From contig DUPN01000003.1 of NCBI GenBank assembly GCA_012838305.1, forward strand, positions 93,335 to 152,312: a stretch of DNA of 58,978 bases, given 5' to 3'. Within the stretch, counting starts at the first letter, position 1; each line of letters starts with the position of its first letter. Shown piece after piece: positions 7,902-14,740 of this stretch. The DNA comes from Bacillota bacterium (lineage in GTDB: Bacteria > Bacillota > Limnochordia > Darwinibacteriales > Darwinibacteriaceae). Made by a program: the position numbers and the translations under genes. The notes below the pieces were generated by a model. The model searched no databases and was not told the origin of the DNA. It worked only from the letters and a program-made list of their open reading frames with translations.

Positions 7902-7922
7902 TCTGAAACACAGGTAAGACAG

Positions 7923-7955
7923 AAAATGGCTCCTTGCGCTAAGGAGCCATTTTTC
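7923..7955 (+). terminator. Rho-independent terminator
   Basis: A 13-bp perfect stem (7923-7935 and 7941-7953) ends in a T-run directly after the 433-aa barrel gene. Confidence 0.92.
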
Positions 7956-8191
7956 GCGTTTCTCGGGTAAGAGGAAGGTAACTGCGCATACATATAGAAT
8001 AAGTAGTTGATTTTGGATTTTCTGGGGGTAGCAGGAAAAAAACTTCGTAGCTCGGAAGGATTTACTCATTCCTTGTCAAATATTGCTATAGAAATCCGCT
8101 TTATGCTCCTCAAAGGTACTGGTAAGGAAGGGAGGTGCCCACTCAGAGTCCAGTTGCCAAGTGGGAGATAAAGGCATTACCCTAGGAAAAC

Positions 8192-8223
8192 GGGGCGAAA
8201 AGGAAACATGGAGACTTTTCCCC
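8192..8223 (+). promoter_or_regulatory. Shared leader hairpin element, copy 2
   Basis: GGGG, bulge CG, AAAAG pairs with CTTTT and CCCC around the loop GAAACATGGAGA. It is a nine-pair stem compared with five in copy 1, with the same two-base bulge position and an identical loop. Confidence 0.55.
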
Positions 8224-8276
8224 ACCATCCCAAAGGTAGTGCAGATAGAAGCAAACAATTATCTGTGAAAAACTGA
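8208..8276 (+). other. Possible leader peptide (22 codons)
   Basis: An ATG in the conserved loop opens a frame starting Met-Glu-Thr-Phe-Pro and stopping 12 bases before the barrel start codon, overlapping the region just before its ribosome site. It parallels the short frame in the first leader. Not proven to be translated. Confidence 0.25.
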
Positions 8277-8288
8277 GGGGGAAAAAGA

Positions 8289-9617
8289 ATGAAGAGAGTA
8301 TTAGTGATCACCCTTGTGCTCGTCATGGCGTTTGCCAGCAGTGCAATGGCTGCAGTCAGCTTTAGCGGAAAATTCACCGCCACAGCTCAAATGGACAGTT
8401 TCAGAGTGTTTACGGAAGATTACAAGCTGACACCTGGATTCGAGGTCACGATTTCTGGAAGCAATAAGGACGAAACAGACGATGTCCTCAACTGGGAGTT
8501 CAGTGGCGGTATCAGTCTTACGGACAGCAAGTTTGAATTAGGCAAATACAAGCTAGGCTTGTATGATGACTATTTCAGTGCTTGGGCTTGGGGTAATGGC
8601 CAGGAACTCAGTGACAAAGGAGTCAACTTTGGCCTAGTCAAAGCAGCCAAAAAGGCGACCGATATGCGTGCACGCCTTGAGGTTCCTGTGATGGATCTGG
8701 CAACAGTAACCATCGACCTCACACCTCCTGCCGCCGTTCGTGCCTTTGTGGACGCGGAAATTGAGGGCTTCAACGTTGGCCTAGCCTATCTCCGTGATTG
8801 GAGCGAAACAGATGCGAAGAATGTAATCGCAGCTGATGTTGATACCACCATCGCCGCCGGCGATATGGATGTTAATCTAGAGGCCGCTGCCGGTGTCACC
8901 TTGGGCGAAGATCTTGGTTTTGCCGTTGGTTTTGGTGCAGACGCTGATGTGATCGAACCGTTGAACCTCGAAGCAAGCGTAACCCATGCTAGTGAGCATT
9001 GGGCAGGCGACAGCTTGACCGCTAAGGAGACTGTTCTTGCCGGTGGAGCAACCTACACCGAAAGCGCATTCCAAGTTACAGCAAATGGAAGCTACACCAT
9101 CGTTCAGGATGACGACAACAGTAACGAAATCAGCTTTGGTGCGAAGTATCGCATGAGCGAGACGGTCGCCTATGCCGATTTGTTCAAAGAGGACAAAGAT
9201 GTCTGGGCAACCAACGATGCCCCAGCCTTTGGTGCCAGCGTGGAGTTTGTCGACCTTGGGTTTGACAATGTACAAGTAGATGCAGCCAGCCCTGTCGTGG
9301 CCGATATGGTTTGGGTGAAAGGGCAAGCCAAGTACACCGGTGGCAAGAATTTCGAAGCCAGCGTTCTTGGAAAAATCGTACCTTTCTCCAAGCTGACCAT
9401 TAAACCTTCTGTCAAGTTTGTACTGGCCGAAGTCGAGGAAGTCGCAGCGACAGAGGAAGAAGAGCCAGCAGTAGAGACAACCACTACAACCACAATCAAC
9501 TTGGCGGCCAGCTACAAGATTGGCGCCAGCGATACCACCCTCAACTTCCAGGGTAAGAAAGTATTTGGAGATGCTCCAGAGAGCTTGCTCAAGCTGTCCA
9601 TCGAAGTACCTTTCTAG
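8289..9617 (+). CDS. Predicted outer-membrane beta-barrel protein (442 aa)
   Basis: The signal peptide (about 21 residues, ending AMA-A) leads into FSGKFTATAQ, a typical first strand. Long alternating strands follow, and the C-terminal strand ends Glu-Val-Pro-Phe. Residues about 380-403 form an acidic patch followed by a run of threonines, probably an exposed loop. ATG start after GAGGGGGAAA. It shares size, layout and leader architecture with the preceding barrel gene but has little obvious sequence identity beyond the barrel pattern. Probably a porin or envelope-structural protein. The family is unnamed here; a surface-layer role cannot be excluded, but the terminal Phe favours an outer-membrane barrel. 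Confidence 0.7.
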   Translation: MKRVLVITLVLVMAFASSAMAAVSFSGKFTATAQMDSFRVFTEDYKLTPGFEVTISGSNKDETDDVLNWEFSGGISLTDSKFELGKYKLGLYDDYFSAWAWGNGQELSDKGVNFGLVKAAKKATDMRARLEVPVMDLATVTIDLTPPAAVRAFVDAEIEGFNVGLAYLRDWSETDAKNVIAADVDTTIAAGDMDVNLEAAAGVTLGEDLGFAVGFGADADVIEPLNLEASVTHASEHWAGDSLTAKETVLAGGATYTESAFQVTANGSYTIVQDDDNSNEISFGAKYRMSETVAYADLFKEDKDVWATNDAPAFGASVEFVDLGFDNVQVDAASPVVADMVWVKGQAKYTGGKNFEASVLGKIVPFSKLTIKPSVKFVLAEVEEVAATEEEEPAVETTTTTTINLAASYKIGASDTTLNFQGKKVFGDAPESLLKLSIEVPF

Positions 9618-9642
9618 AATCATTCTAGATGAGTGTAAAAAG

Positions 9643-9672
9643 AAACCACCCGGGTCTCCTGGGTGGTTTTTC
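9643..9672. terminator. Bidirectional rho-independent terminator
   Basis: A perfect 9-bp stem (9643-9651 and 9661-9669) has A's on the left and T's on the right. It lies between the barrel gene and the convergent XRE regulator. Confidence 0.88.
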
Positions 9673-9681
9673 TTGTGTGCT

Positions 9682-10350
9682 TTAGAGCAAATTGCCCTTG
9701 CGGACCAGGGCGCTTACTTTTAGCAGCTCCAGATCGCTTGCAGTCAGGCTGCAGGCATCGGGCAGGGTATCGAGGAGCTCTTGATGGTCAAGCTCTAGCA
9801 GGGTTCTGCGCAGAGCATCCTGGGCCTCCTGCTCTTTGCCTGACTCGGCTAGTTCCCTGTAGATCAGACATAATAGAGAGAGATGGCGGATGCGCGCAAG
9901 GGGCGGACAGGGGCTTGACAACCATTTTTCCACGATCTTCTGCGCGTCCCTCGTCATTCCCCGGTGGAGGAGAACTTTGGCGGTGAGATAGGCCAAATCC
10001 GGGTCAGGGGGAGGCTGGGGCACCGGGATGCTAAGTGCAGATGCGCTGGCACTCAAGTCTCGCAGGAAGGAGGTGAGGGAGGTCGCCGGCAGCCGGCGGA
10101 GATAAGCATGGCACTTTTCGGTGAGCAGGATACTCTCCTTGGCAGCCTCCAGCACCAGATGGTCCCCGATGAGATCCGCCGCTGTGCTGCTCAGTTCCAA
10201 GGACCAGTCTTCCAGACTCTTGAGGGAGGGTCGTGAGGCTCCCCTTTCCACCTTGCTCAGGAAGCTGACCCTGTCTACTCCAGCTATATCCCTTTGGCGT
10301 AAGCCCATCTGTTTGCGTCGCTGCCGTAGCCGAGATCCTAGCAGACCCAT
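9682..10350 (-). CDS. XRE-family HTH transcriptional regulator with helical C-terminal domain
   Basis: Residues 1-60 form an XRE/Cro-type helix-turn-helix (LRQRRKQMGLRQRDIAGV, then FLSKVERGASRPSL). The remaining 160 residues are all helical with TPR-like paired helices (for example around LLHRGMTRDAQKIVEKWL), resembling sensor domains of Rgg/PlcR-type regulators that bind peptides. The gene is convergent with the barrel gene and divergent from the mazEF-like operon, and the ~150-bp gap could let it regulate the latter. A ligand cannot be named; assignment to a peptide-sensing group is tentative. Confidence 0.75.
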   Translation of the reverse strand: MGLLGSRLRQRRKQMGLRQRDIAGVDRVSFLSKVERGASRPSLKSLEDWSLELSSTAADLIGDHLVLEAAKESILLTEKCHAYLRRLPATSLTSFLRDLSASASALSIPVPQPPPDPDLAYLTAKVLLHRGMTRDAQKIVEKWLSSPCPPLARIRHLSLLCLIYRELAESGKEQEAQDALRRTLLELDHQELLDTLPDACSLTASDLELLKVSALVRKGNLL

Positions 10351-10435
10351 ATCCAGACCCCCAAAACGTGGTCATAAACTCCTCGCCTAGGCAGATTGTA
10401 CCATAAAACATGAAAAGAGGCAACGCTTCCCATTA

Positions 10436-10464
10436 TTGACAGCATTCTCCCCTCCCAGTATAAT
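10436..10464 (+). promoter_or_regulatory. Consensus sigma-A promoter of the mazEF-like operon
   Basis: TTGACA (10436-10441), exactly 17 bases, TATAAT (10459-10464): both hexamers are perfect. It lies about 25-30 bases upstream of the antitoxin ribosome site. Confidence 0.88.
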
Positions 10465-10502
10465 GACATTGAGTTCGTCCCAAGAACGAGGTGACTGATG
10501 TA

Positions 10503-10769
10503 GTGGATAGCAAACGAATACAGATCCGTGTTCCCGGGCATTTACTGGATCAGATCGACCGTATGGCAGAGGAAAGTCAGATTAATCGCAGTCAGTTTAT
10601 ACAAAATTGCATCCAGGTGTATATAATGGAGAGAGAACCCCATGACCTGCGAGAAAAACTGCAAGTGGGGTACCAGATTATGGCTGACATTAATTTGACG
10701 CTCGCTGAAGAATGTAACGATGATAACCTATTAGAAGACTATGAGAGGCAGTTGGCGGAGGCTGAATAA
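10503..10769 (+). CDS. Antitoxin of MazF/EndoA toxin, ribbon-helix-helix (EndoAI-like)
   Basis: A short N-terminal RHH domain ([20 protein letters not shown], then [15 protein letters not shown]) is followed by an acidic helical tail that would wrap the toxin. This is the layout of Bacillus EndoAI/NdoAI rather than of E. coli MazE. GTG at 10503 is preferred since CGAGGTGA (10487-10494) then sits eight bases upstream; GTG at 10491 lies inside that site. It ends one base before the toxin start. RHH antitoxins normally dimerise and repress their own promoter. Confident by domain and context. Confidence 0.85.
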   Translation: MDSKRIQIRVPGHLLDQIDRMAEESQINRSQFIQNCIQVYIMEREPHDLREKLQVGYQIMADINLTLAEECNDDNLLEDYERQLAEAE

Positions 10770-10770
10770 A

Positions 10771-11124
10771 GTGGAAAACGTCTTACGCGGCGATATCTTT
10801 TATGCCAATTTGAATCCCGTCATCGGTTCGGAACAAGGGGGCGTGAGGCCCGTTTTGATTCTTCAGAACGATATCGGGAACAAGTACAGCCCCACCACCA
10901 TTGTGGCGGCTATCACGTCGCGGATTAAGAAGGCGAAACTGCCTACCCATATTGAACTCGATAGCGAGAGTTTTGCCCTGGAAAAAGATTCTGTGATACT
11001 CCTTGAACAGGTGCGAACCATTGACAAGCGCCGACTTAAGGAGAAGATTGCCCACCTCGATGAGGACACGATGCGTAGGATCGATGAGGCGCTGCAGATT
11101 AGCCTCGGTCTTGCCAAATTATAG
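10771..11124 (+). CDS. ndoA: Endoribonuclease toxin EndoA/MazF
   Basis: About 117 residues with the PemK/MazF fold: [24 protein letters not shown] at the start carries the loop and Arg used in catalysis, followed by [10 protein letters not shown] and the C-terminal LLEQVRTID. These are hallmark segments of Firmicute EndoA, which cuts single-stranded mRNA at a short sequence (UACAU in Bacillus) under stress and is blocked by the upstream antitoxin. GTG start with GGAGG inside the antitoxin gene; one base separates the two frames, so translation is coupled. The cut site of this enzyme cannot be read from sequence. Confidence 0.92.
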   Translation: MENVLRGDIFYANLNPVIGSEQGGVRPVLILQNDIGNKYSPTTIVAAITSRIKKAKLPTHIELDSESFALEKDSVILLEQVRTIDKRRLKEKIAHLDEDTMRRIDEALQISLGLAKL

Positions 11125-11134
11125 GTCCCTGCCC

Positions 11135-11160
11135 AAGCACTCATGTTGTGAGTGTTTTTT
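11135..11160 (+). terminator. Rho-independent terminator
   Basis: The stem CACTCA/TGAGTG (11138-11143 and 11149-11154), extended by A-T pairs, ends in six T's after the toxin gene. Confidence 0.78.
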
Positions 11161-11182
11161 GCTCACTCAAGGAGGAGTCTAC

Positions 11183-11899
11183 ATGTCCATGAAACGTCCC
11201 GTGATTGGCCTGCTCTGCGGCCACCAGAGGGAGAATCCCGATCGCTACTTCGTGAACACCGCCTATATTCAGTCGGTGATCCGCGCTGGCGGGACTCCTA
11301 TCCTCATCCCGTATCAGCCCAAGGAGCAGATCTTCCAAATTCTTGAGGGCCTAGACGGTCTCCTGGTGCCAGGGGGAGTTGATCTGGATCCCAATCGCTA
11401 CGGCGAGAACCCCATTGTGGAATGCGGTGAGGTGGATCCCCATTGGGATGAACTCGATTTATGGGCTTCTGGTTATGCTTTGCAGCTTAATCTCCCAGTT
11501 TTAGGTATCTGCCGCGGCTGCCAGGTACTGAACGTGGCCTTGGGAGGTACTTTAATCCAGGACATACCAGCCCAAGTCAAAAACCCCATTAAGCATGCGC
11601 AAGCGGGGCCGAGGTGGTATGCCACCCATGATATCACCTTAGAGGCAGCAAGCCTCCTGGGAAGCATCTGGGGAAATGCTGGGAAGAAGGTGAACTCCTT
11701 TCACCACCAATCCATTGGCCAAGTAGGCCAGGGGTTGCGTATAGTGGCTACCGCACCGGATGGAATCGTCGAGGCGGTGGAGAGCAGCGAACATCGTTTT
11801 GCCCTGGGTCTGCAGTGGCACCCCGAATTGATGATTGATCATTACCCTGCGGCCCTGGGCATCTTTGAGCATTTTGTGCGGGCGGCTGCCGCGGGCTGA
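11183..11899 (+). CDS. Class I glutamine amidotransferase-like hydrolase (peptidase C26, PuuD-like)
   Basis: 238 residues. The nucleophile Cys lies in LGICRGCQVLNVALGG, and the His/Glu of the triad are in LGLQWHPEL. VPGGVDLDPNRYGE is typical of gamma-glutamyl-GABA hydrolases of the PuuD group, which cleave gamma-glutamyl amides. ATG at 11183 follows AAGGAGGAG and leads straight into the fold; the upstream open frame overlaps the toxin gene. Cytoplasmic. The true substrate is uncertain because many PuuD-like enzymes act on other gamma-glutamyl compounds. A predicted amidohydrolase follows 69 bases later and may be co-transcribed. Confidence 0.85.
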   Translation: MSMKRPVIGLLCGHQRENPDRYFVNTAYIQSVIRAGGTPILIPYQPKEQIFQILEGLDGLLVPGGVDLDPNRYGENPIVECGEVDPHWDELDLWASGYALQLNLPVLGICRGCQVLNVALGGTLIQDIPAQVKNPIKHAQAGPRWYATHDITLEAASLLGSIWGNAGKKVNSFHHQSIGQVGQGLRIVATAPDGIVEAVESSEHRFALGLQWHPELMIDHYPAALGIFEHFVRAAAAG

Positions 11900-11968
11900 T
11901 TTTGCAGGCAGGAATCTCGCCTTCGAAGTTGAACATGGCTATCATGTGCAGATTGAGGAGGCGAATTT

Positions 11969-13123
11969 GTGTTAGCCATTGTTAATGCTCAGTTACTTAC
12001 GATTACTGATGGAATCAAAGAAGGAAGTGTCCTTGTCGACGATCAGGGAACCATCGCAGCTGTTGGCGCAGTGGAGATCCCAGAGGGAGCGACCATCATC
12101 GACGGCCAGGGCAAGGTACTTATGCCCGGGATGATCGATGCCCATGGTCACGCCGGAGTCTGGGAAGAAGGTCTAGGTTTTGAAGGTTCCGATGGAAATG
12201 AAATGACCGATCCCATCACCCCGCACCTACGGGCACTCGATGCCATTAATCCCCATGAGGAAGGTATTGCCGAGGCTCTGCGAGCTGGGGTAACGGCCAT
12301 GTGTATTTTGCCTGGCAGCGCCAATGTGGTGGGTGGGCAAGGTGTAGTTGTGCATCTCCATGGTAATACAGTGGAGGAAATGATCATTAAAGAAGACGGC
12401 GGGCTGAAGATGGCCTTCGGCGAGAACCCCAAGCGGGTGTATTCGGGGCAGAAGAAGACACCCTCGACCAGAATGGCCACCGCCGCTATTTTGCGCGAGA
12501 ATTTGGTCAAAGCCCAGAATTATCTGGCGAAATTGGAAAAAGCTAAGACGGATCCGGACAAGGCACCTGAACGGGATCTGAAAATGGAAGTGCTGGTTAG
12601 GGTACTGAAAAGGGAGCTTTCCGTGCGGGCCCATGCCCATCGGGCGGATGATATCATGACCGCTCTGCGTATTGCCAAGGAATTTAACCTGGACATGAGC
12701 ATTGAACATTGCACGGAAGGTCATAAAATCACCAGAGAGCTGAAGGAGGCTGGGGTGTGGGCCTTAGTGGGACCCTCCCTGACCAATCGCTCGAAAGTGG
12801 AACTGAAAGAACTCTCCTTTAGCACCTTGCGGGTGCTCTGGGAGGCCGGAATTCCCGTGACCATCACCATGGATCATCCCGTGATTCCCGTGGGATATCT
12901 GCCTACGGCAGCAGGGTACGCTGTCAAGGCCGGTTTGCCCCGAGAAGAGGCGCTCAAAGCCATCACGATCAATCCCGCCAGGGTCTTGGGTATTGACGAT
13001 CGTTATGGTTCTCTGGATGTTGGGAAGATGGCCGACATGGTCCTCTGGAGCGGGGATCCATTGGAAATCCAGTCGGAAGTGGAGAAAGTTTTCATCCACG
13101 GCCAAGTGGTCTATGATCGCTAG
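11969..13123 (+). CDS. Amidohydrolase family protein (imidazolonepropionase/prolidase-like)
   Basis: 384 residues. The metal-site motif DAHGHAG sits near residue 58, with later metal-binding His in SVRAHAHRADD and IEHCTEG and the Asp in ITMDHPVIPVG. The C-terminal NPARVLGIDDRYGSLDVGKMADMVLW closes the composite beta-sandwich shared by amidohydrolases. GTG start after GAGGAGG. In this subgroup substrates range from imidazolonepropionate to Xaa-Pro dipeptides. No histidine-degradation genes are nearby, so a Hut role is not supported. It is probably part of a small peptide or amide catabolic unit with the preceding hydrolase. Confidence 0.82.
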   Translation: MLAIVNAQLLTITDGIKEGSVLVDDQGTIAAVGAVEIPEGATIIDGQGKVLMPGMIDAHGHAGVWEEGLGFEGSDGNEMTDPITPHLRALDAINPHEEGIAEALRAGVTAMCILPGSANVVGGQGVVVHLHGNTVEEMIIKEDGGLKMAFGENPKRVYSGQKKTPSTRMATAAILRENLVKAQNYLAKLEKAKTDPDKAPERDLKMEVLVRVLKRELSVRAHAHRADDIMTALRIAKEFNLDMSIEHCTEGHKITRELKEAGVWALVGPSLTNRSKVELKELSFSTLRVLWEAGIPVTITMDHPVIPVGYLPTAAGYAVKAGLPREEALKAITINPARVLGIDDRYGSLDVGKMADMVLWSGDPLEIQSEVEKVFIHGQVVYDR

Positions 13124-13146
13124 GCCTATCTTGGGAGGATATTGTA

Positions 13147-13614
13147 TTGCTGACTGTAAGATCTGCTAGCCCAGAAGAGACGGTGGAGATTGGTCGAGTA
13201 CTCAGTGAACAGCTTTTGCCAGGGGATTTCTTGAATCTAAACGGAAGCTTGGGTGCAGGAAAAACCTTGCTCGTGAAGGGAGTGGGACAGGGATTGGGAC
13301 TTGATCCCGATCTTGTCACCAGTCCGACCTTTTCCATCATGAATGAGTACACAGGTATAGAGCCCCCCCTTTACCATTTTGACCTATACCGGCTCCAAAA
13401 TGACCTGGAGCTAGAGCAGATAGGCTATGAGGACTATTTCTATGGCTCAGGCATTACCGTCGTGGAGTGGGGAGATCGATTCAGATACCGCCTGCCGGAG
13501 CAACGTGTGGACATTGTCCTGGAGAGTTTTGGCCACAAGAACCGCAAACTTATCGTTGTGGGTCAAGGACTCCGAGGCAAGCAGGTCGAGGAACAGTTAA
13601 GGGGGCTTCTATAG
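13147..13614 (+). CDS. tsaE: tRNA t6A biosynthesis ATPase TsaE
   Basis: 155 residues with P-loop GSLGAGKTLLVKG, the TSPTFSIMNEY block, and the Walker B-like region LYHFDLYRL followed by VVEWGDRF: all standard TsaE (YdiB/YjeE) signatures. TsaE is the ATPase that helps TsaB-TsaD turn over during synthesis of N6-threonylcarbamoyladenosine on ANN-decoding tRNAs. TTG start after GGGAGGA. Its stop overlaps the GTG start of tsaB by one base, the first step of a tight tsaE-tsaB-rimI-tsaD operon. Confidence 0.95.
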   Translation: MLTVRSASPEETVEIGRVLSEQLLPGDFLNLNGSLGAGKTLLVKGVGQGLGLDPDLVTSPTFSIMNEYTGIEPPLYHFDLYRLQNDLELEQIGYEDYFYGSGITVVEWGDRFRYRLPEQRVDIVLESFGHKNRKLIVVGQGLRGKQVEEQLRGLL

Positions 13615-14279
13615 TGTATGTGTTAGGAATCGATACTTCCACCATGACTGGAGGCGTAGCCCTGCTGCGTGACGACGAGCTTGTGGGGGAGTCGGTACTC
13701 AATATTCGCACCACGCACTCCGAGCGGCTCCTGCCCGCGCTAGAAGGGCTGCTTGGTCAGGGCGGTCTTGACGTTAAGCAACTGGGTCTGCTCAGTGTGG
13801 TGACTGGGCCTGGTTCGTTCACAGGCTTGCGGATTGGGGTGGCTACCGCCAAGGGTCTCAGTTACGCTCTGGGAATACCCACGGTTGGTGTGACCACGTT
13901 GGAGGCTTACGGTTGGCAGTTTCGGTTTTTTCCAGGCGTCGTTCTCGCCTTAGTGGACGCTAGGCGTGAGAATGTGTTTTGGCAGGCATTTAGGGAAGGA
14001 ATGGCCCTTAATGAGCCCTCCTGCGATGCTTTGAGCCATGTCTTGACCTGGTCTGAGGGATTGGGTCAAGAGCTTCTTTTTGTGGGTGACGGAGCAATCA
14101 GCCACGGGGCCAAGCTGCCGTCCAGGGTCCGCCCCTCACAGAGTCTGCTGCGTCCGAGTGCCGCAGCTGATCTGGGTTACAAGCGTTTTCTGCAAGGGGC
14201 CGCGCAGGATGCCTTCACCTTGAATCCCACCTATATGCGGCAGACGGAGGCCGAACGAAAATGGCAGAAGCAAATGTAG
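13614..14279 (+). CDS. tsaB: tRNA t6A biosynthesis protein TsaB
   Basis: 221 residues with an ASKHA fold. It begins VLGIDTSTMTGGVALL, with RTTHSERLLPALEGLL and VTGPGSFTGLRIGVATAKGL, the usual TsaB (YeaZ) landmarks. It forms a heterodimer with TsaD and acts as the platform of the t6A complex. GTG at 13614 overlaps the tsaE stop; the longer upstream frame is the shadow of tsaE. It overlaps rimI by 19 bases. The C-terminal end has a normal NPTYMRQTEAERK motif. Confidence 0.94.
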   Translation: MYVLGIDTSTMTGGVALLRDDELVGESVLNIRTTHSERLLPALEGLLGQGGLDVKQLGLLSVVTGPGSFTGLRIGVATAKGLSYALGIPTVGVTTLEAYGWQFRFFPGVVLALVDARRENVFWQAFREGMALNEPSCDALSHVLTWSEGLGQELLFVGDGAISHGAKLPSRVRPSQSLLRPSAAADLGYKRFLQGAAQDAFTLNPTYMRQTEAERKWQKQM

Positions 14280-14740
14280 AATATCGGCTGATGACAGTGG
14301 ATGATATCCCCCTGGTTCAACTGGTGGAGAGGAAGTGTTTCACCACTCCATGGTCCAGAAGTATTTTCGTCAGCGAGCTTACCCGCAATGACAATGCCAT
14401 CTATGCCGTGGCCCTAGTGGGTGAACGGATTGTGGGGTATGCTGGAGTGTGGATCATCTTGGATGAAGGCCATATCACCAATATTGGGGTTGATCCATCC
14501 TTCCAGAGGCAAGGTATTGGCCAGGGTCTCATGGATATGATTACCAAACTCGCGGTGGAACGAGGTGCGGTTGCCATGACGCTCGAAGTTCGGGTGTCCA
14601 ACTTCAGTGCCCAAGCCCTCTACACCAAGCTAGGCTTTGTTCCCCGCGGAATTCGTAAGGAGTACTATCAGGACGATAAAGAAGACGCCTTGATTATGTG
14701 GAGGGAATTAGGTGAAGAGTGGACTAACACTGGGAATTGA
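14261..14740 (+). CDS. rimI: N-acetyltransferase RimI (ribosomal protein bS18 type)
   Basis: GNAT fold, 159 residues. The acetyl-CoA P-loop is VDPSFQRQGIGQGLM, followed by LEVRVSNFSAQALYTKLGFVPRGIRKEYY and a terminal DALIMW, diagnostic for RimI. RimI acetylates the N-terminal Ala of ribosomal protein S18 and possibly other proteins. Placement between tsaB and tsaD is common in Firmicutes. It overlaps tsaB by 19 bases and tsaD by 29, implying coupled translation. Confidence 0.92.
   Translation: MAEANVEYRLMTVDDIPLVQLVERKCFTTPWSRSIFVSELTRNDNAIYAVALVGERIVGYAGVWIILDEGHITNIGVDPSFQRQGIGQGLMDMITKLAVERGAVAMTLEVRVSNFSAQALYTKLGFVPRGIRKEYYQDDKEDALIMWRELGEEWTNTGN

Larger units (their letters stand above)
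7956..8288 (+). promoter_or_regulatory. Long 5' leader of the 442-aa barrel gene
   Basis: About 330 bases without a substantial gene. GGGAGGTGC (about 8131-8139) is followed by a CCCACT/AGTGGG pairing (about 8138-8165), then GGCATTACCC, then the shared hairpin at 8192-8223. This order (GGAGGTGC, small stems, GCATT, conserved hairpin, about 70 bases, start codon) is the same as in the leader before 6600. Several weak -10-like sequences lie in 7990-8110, but I could not settle on a promoter. Confidence 0.45.

Noticed and set aside
7032-8069. 345-residue open frame on the minus strand
   Set aside because: It lies entirely antisense to the barrel gene and its terminator, has no ribosome site and no recognisable domain; it is a by-product of codon bias.
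8877-9623. 248-residue minus-strand frame over the second barrel gene
   Set aside because: Antisense shadow with atypical composition; the plus-strand gene has signal peptide, ribosome site and terminator.
9613-9629. TCTAGAAT-C-ATTCTAGA palindrome at the end of the second barrel gene
   Set aside because: Perfect but AT-rich, overlapping the stop codon and directly followed by the real terminator; no evidence for a separate function.
11003-11182. Upstream extension of the C26 hydrolase
   Set aside because: It overlaps the mazF-like gene and its terminator; ATG 11183 with AAGGAGGAG is the clear start.
11183-11899. The PuuD-like hydrolase as the missing glutaminase partner of the truncated GMP synthase
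   Set aside because: Its residues match gamma-glutamyl hydrolases of the PuuD group, it lies 7 kb away in another operon, and nothing ties it to GuaA.
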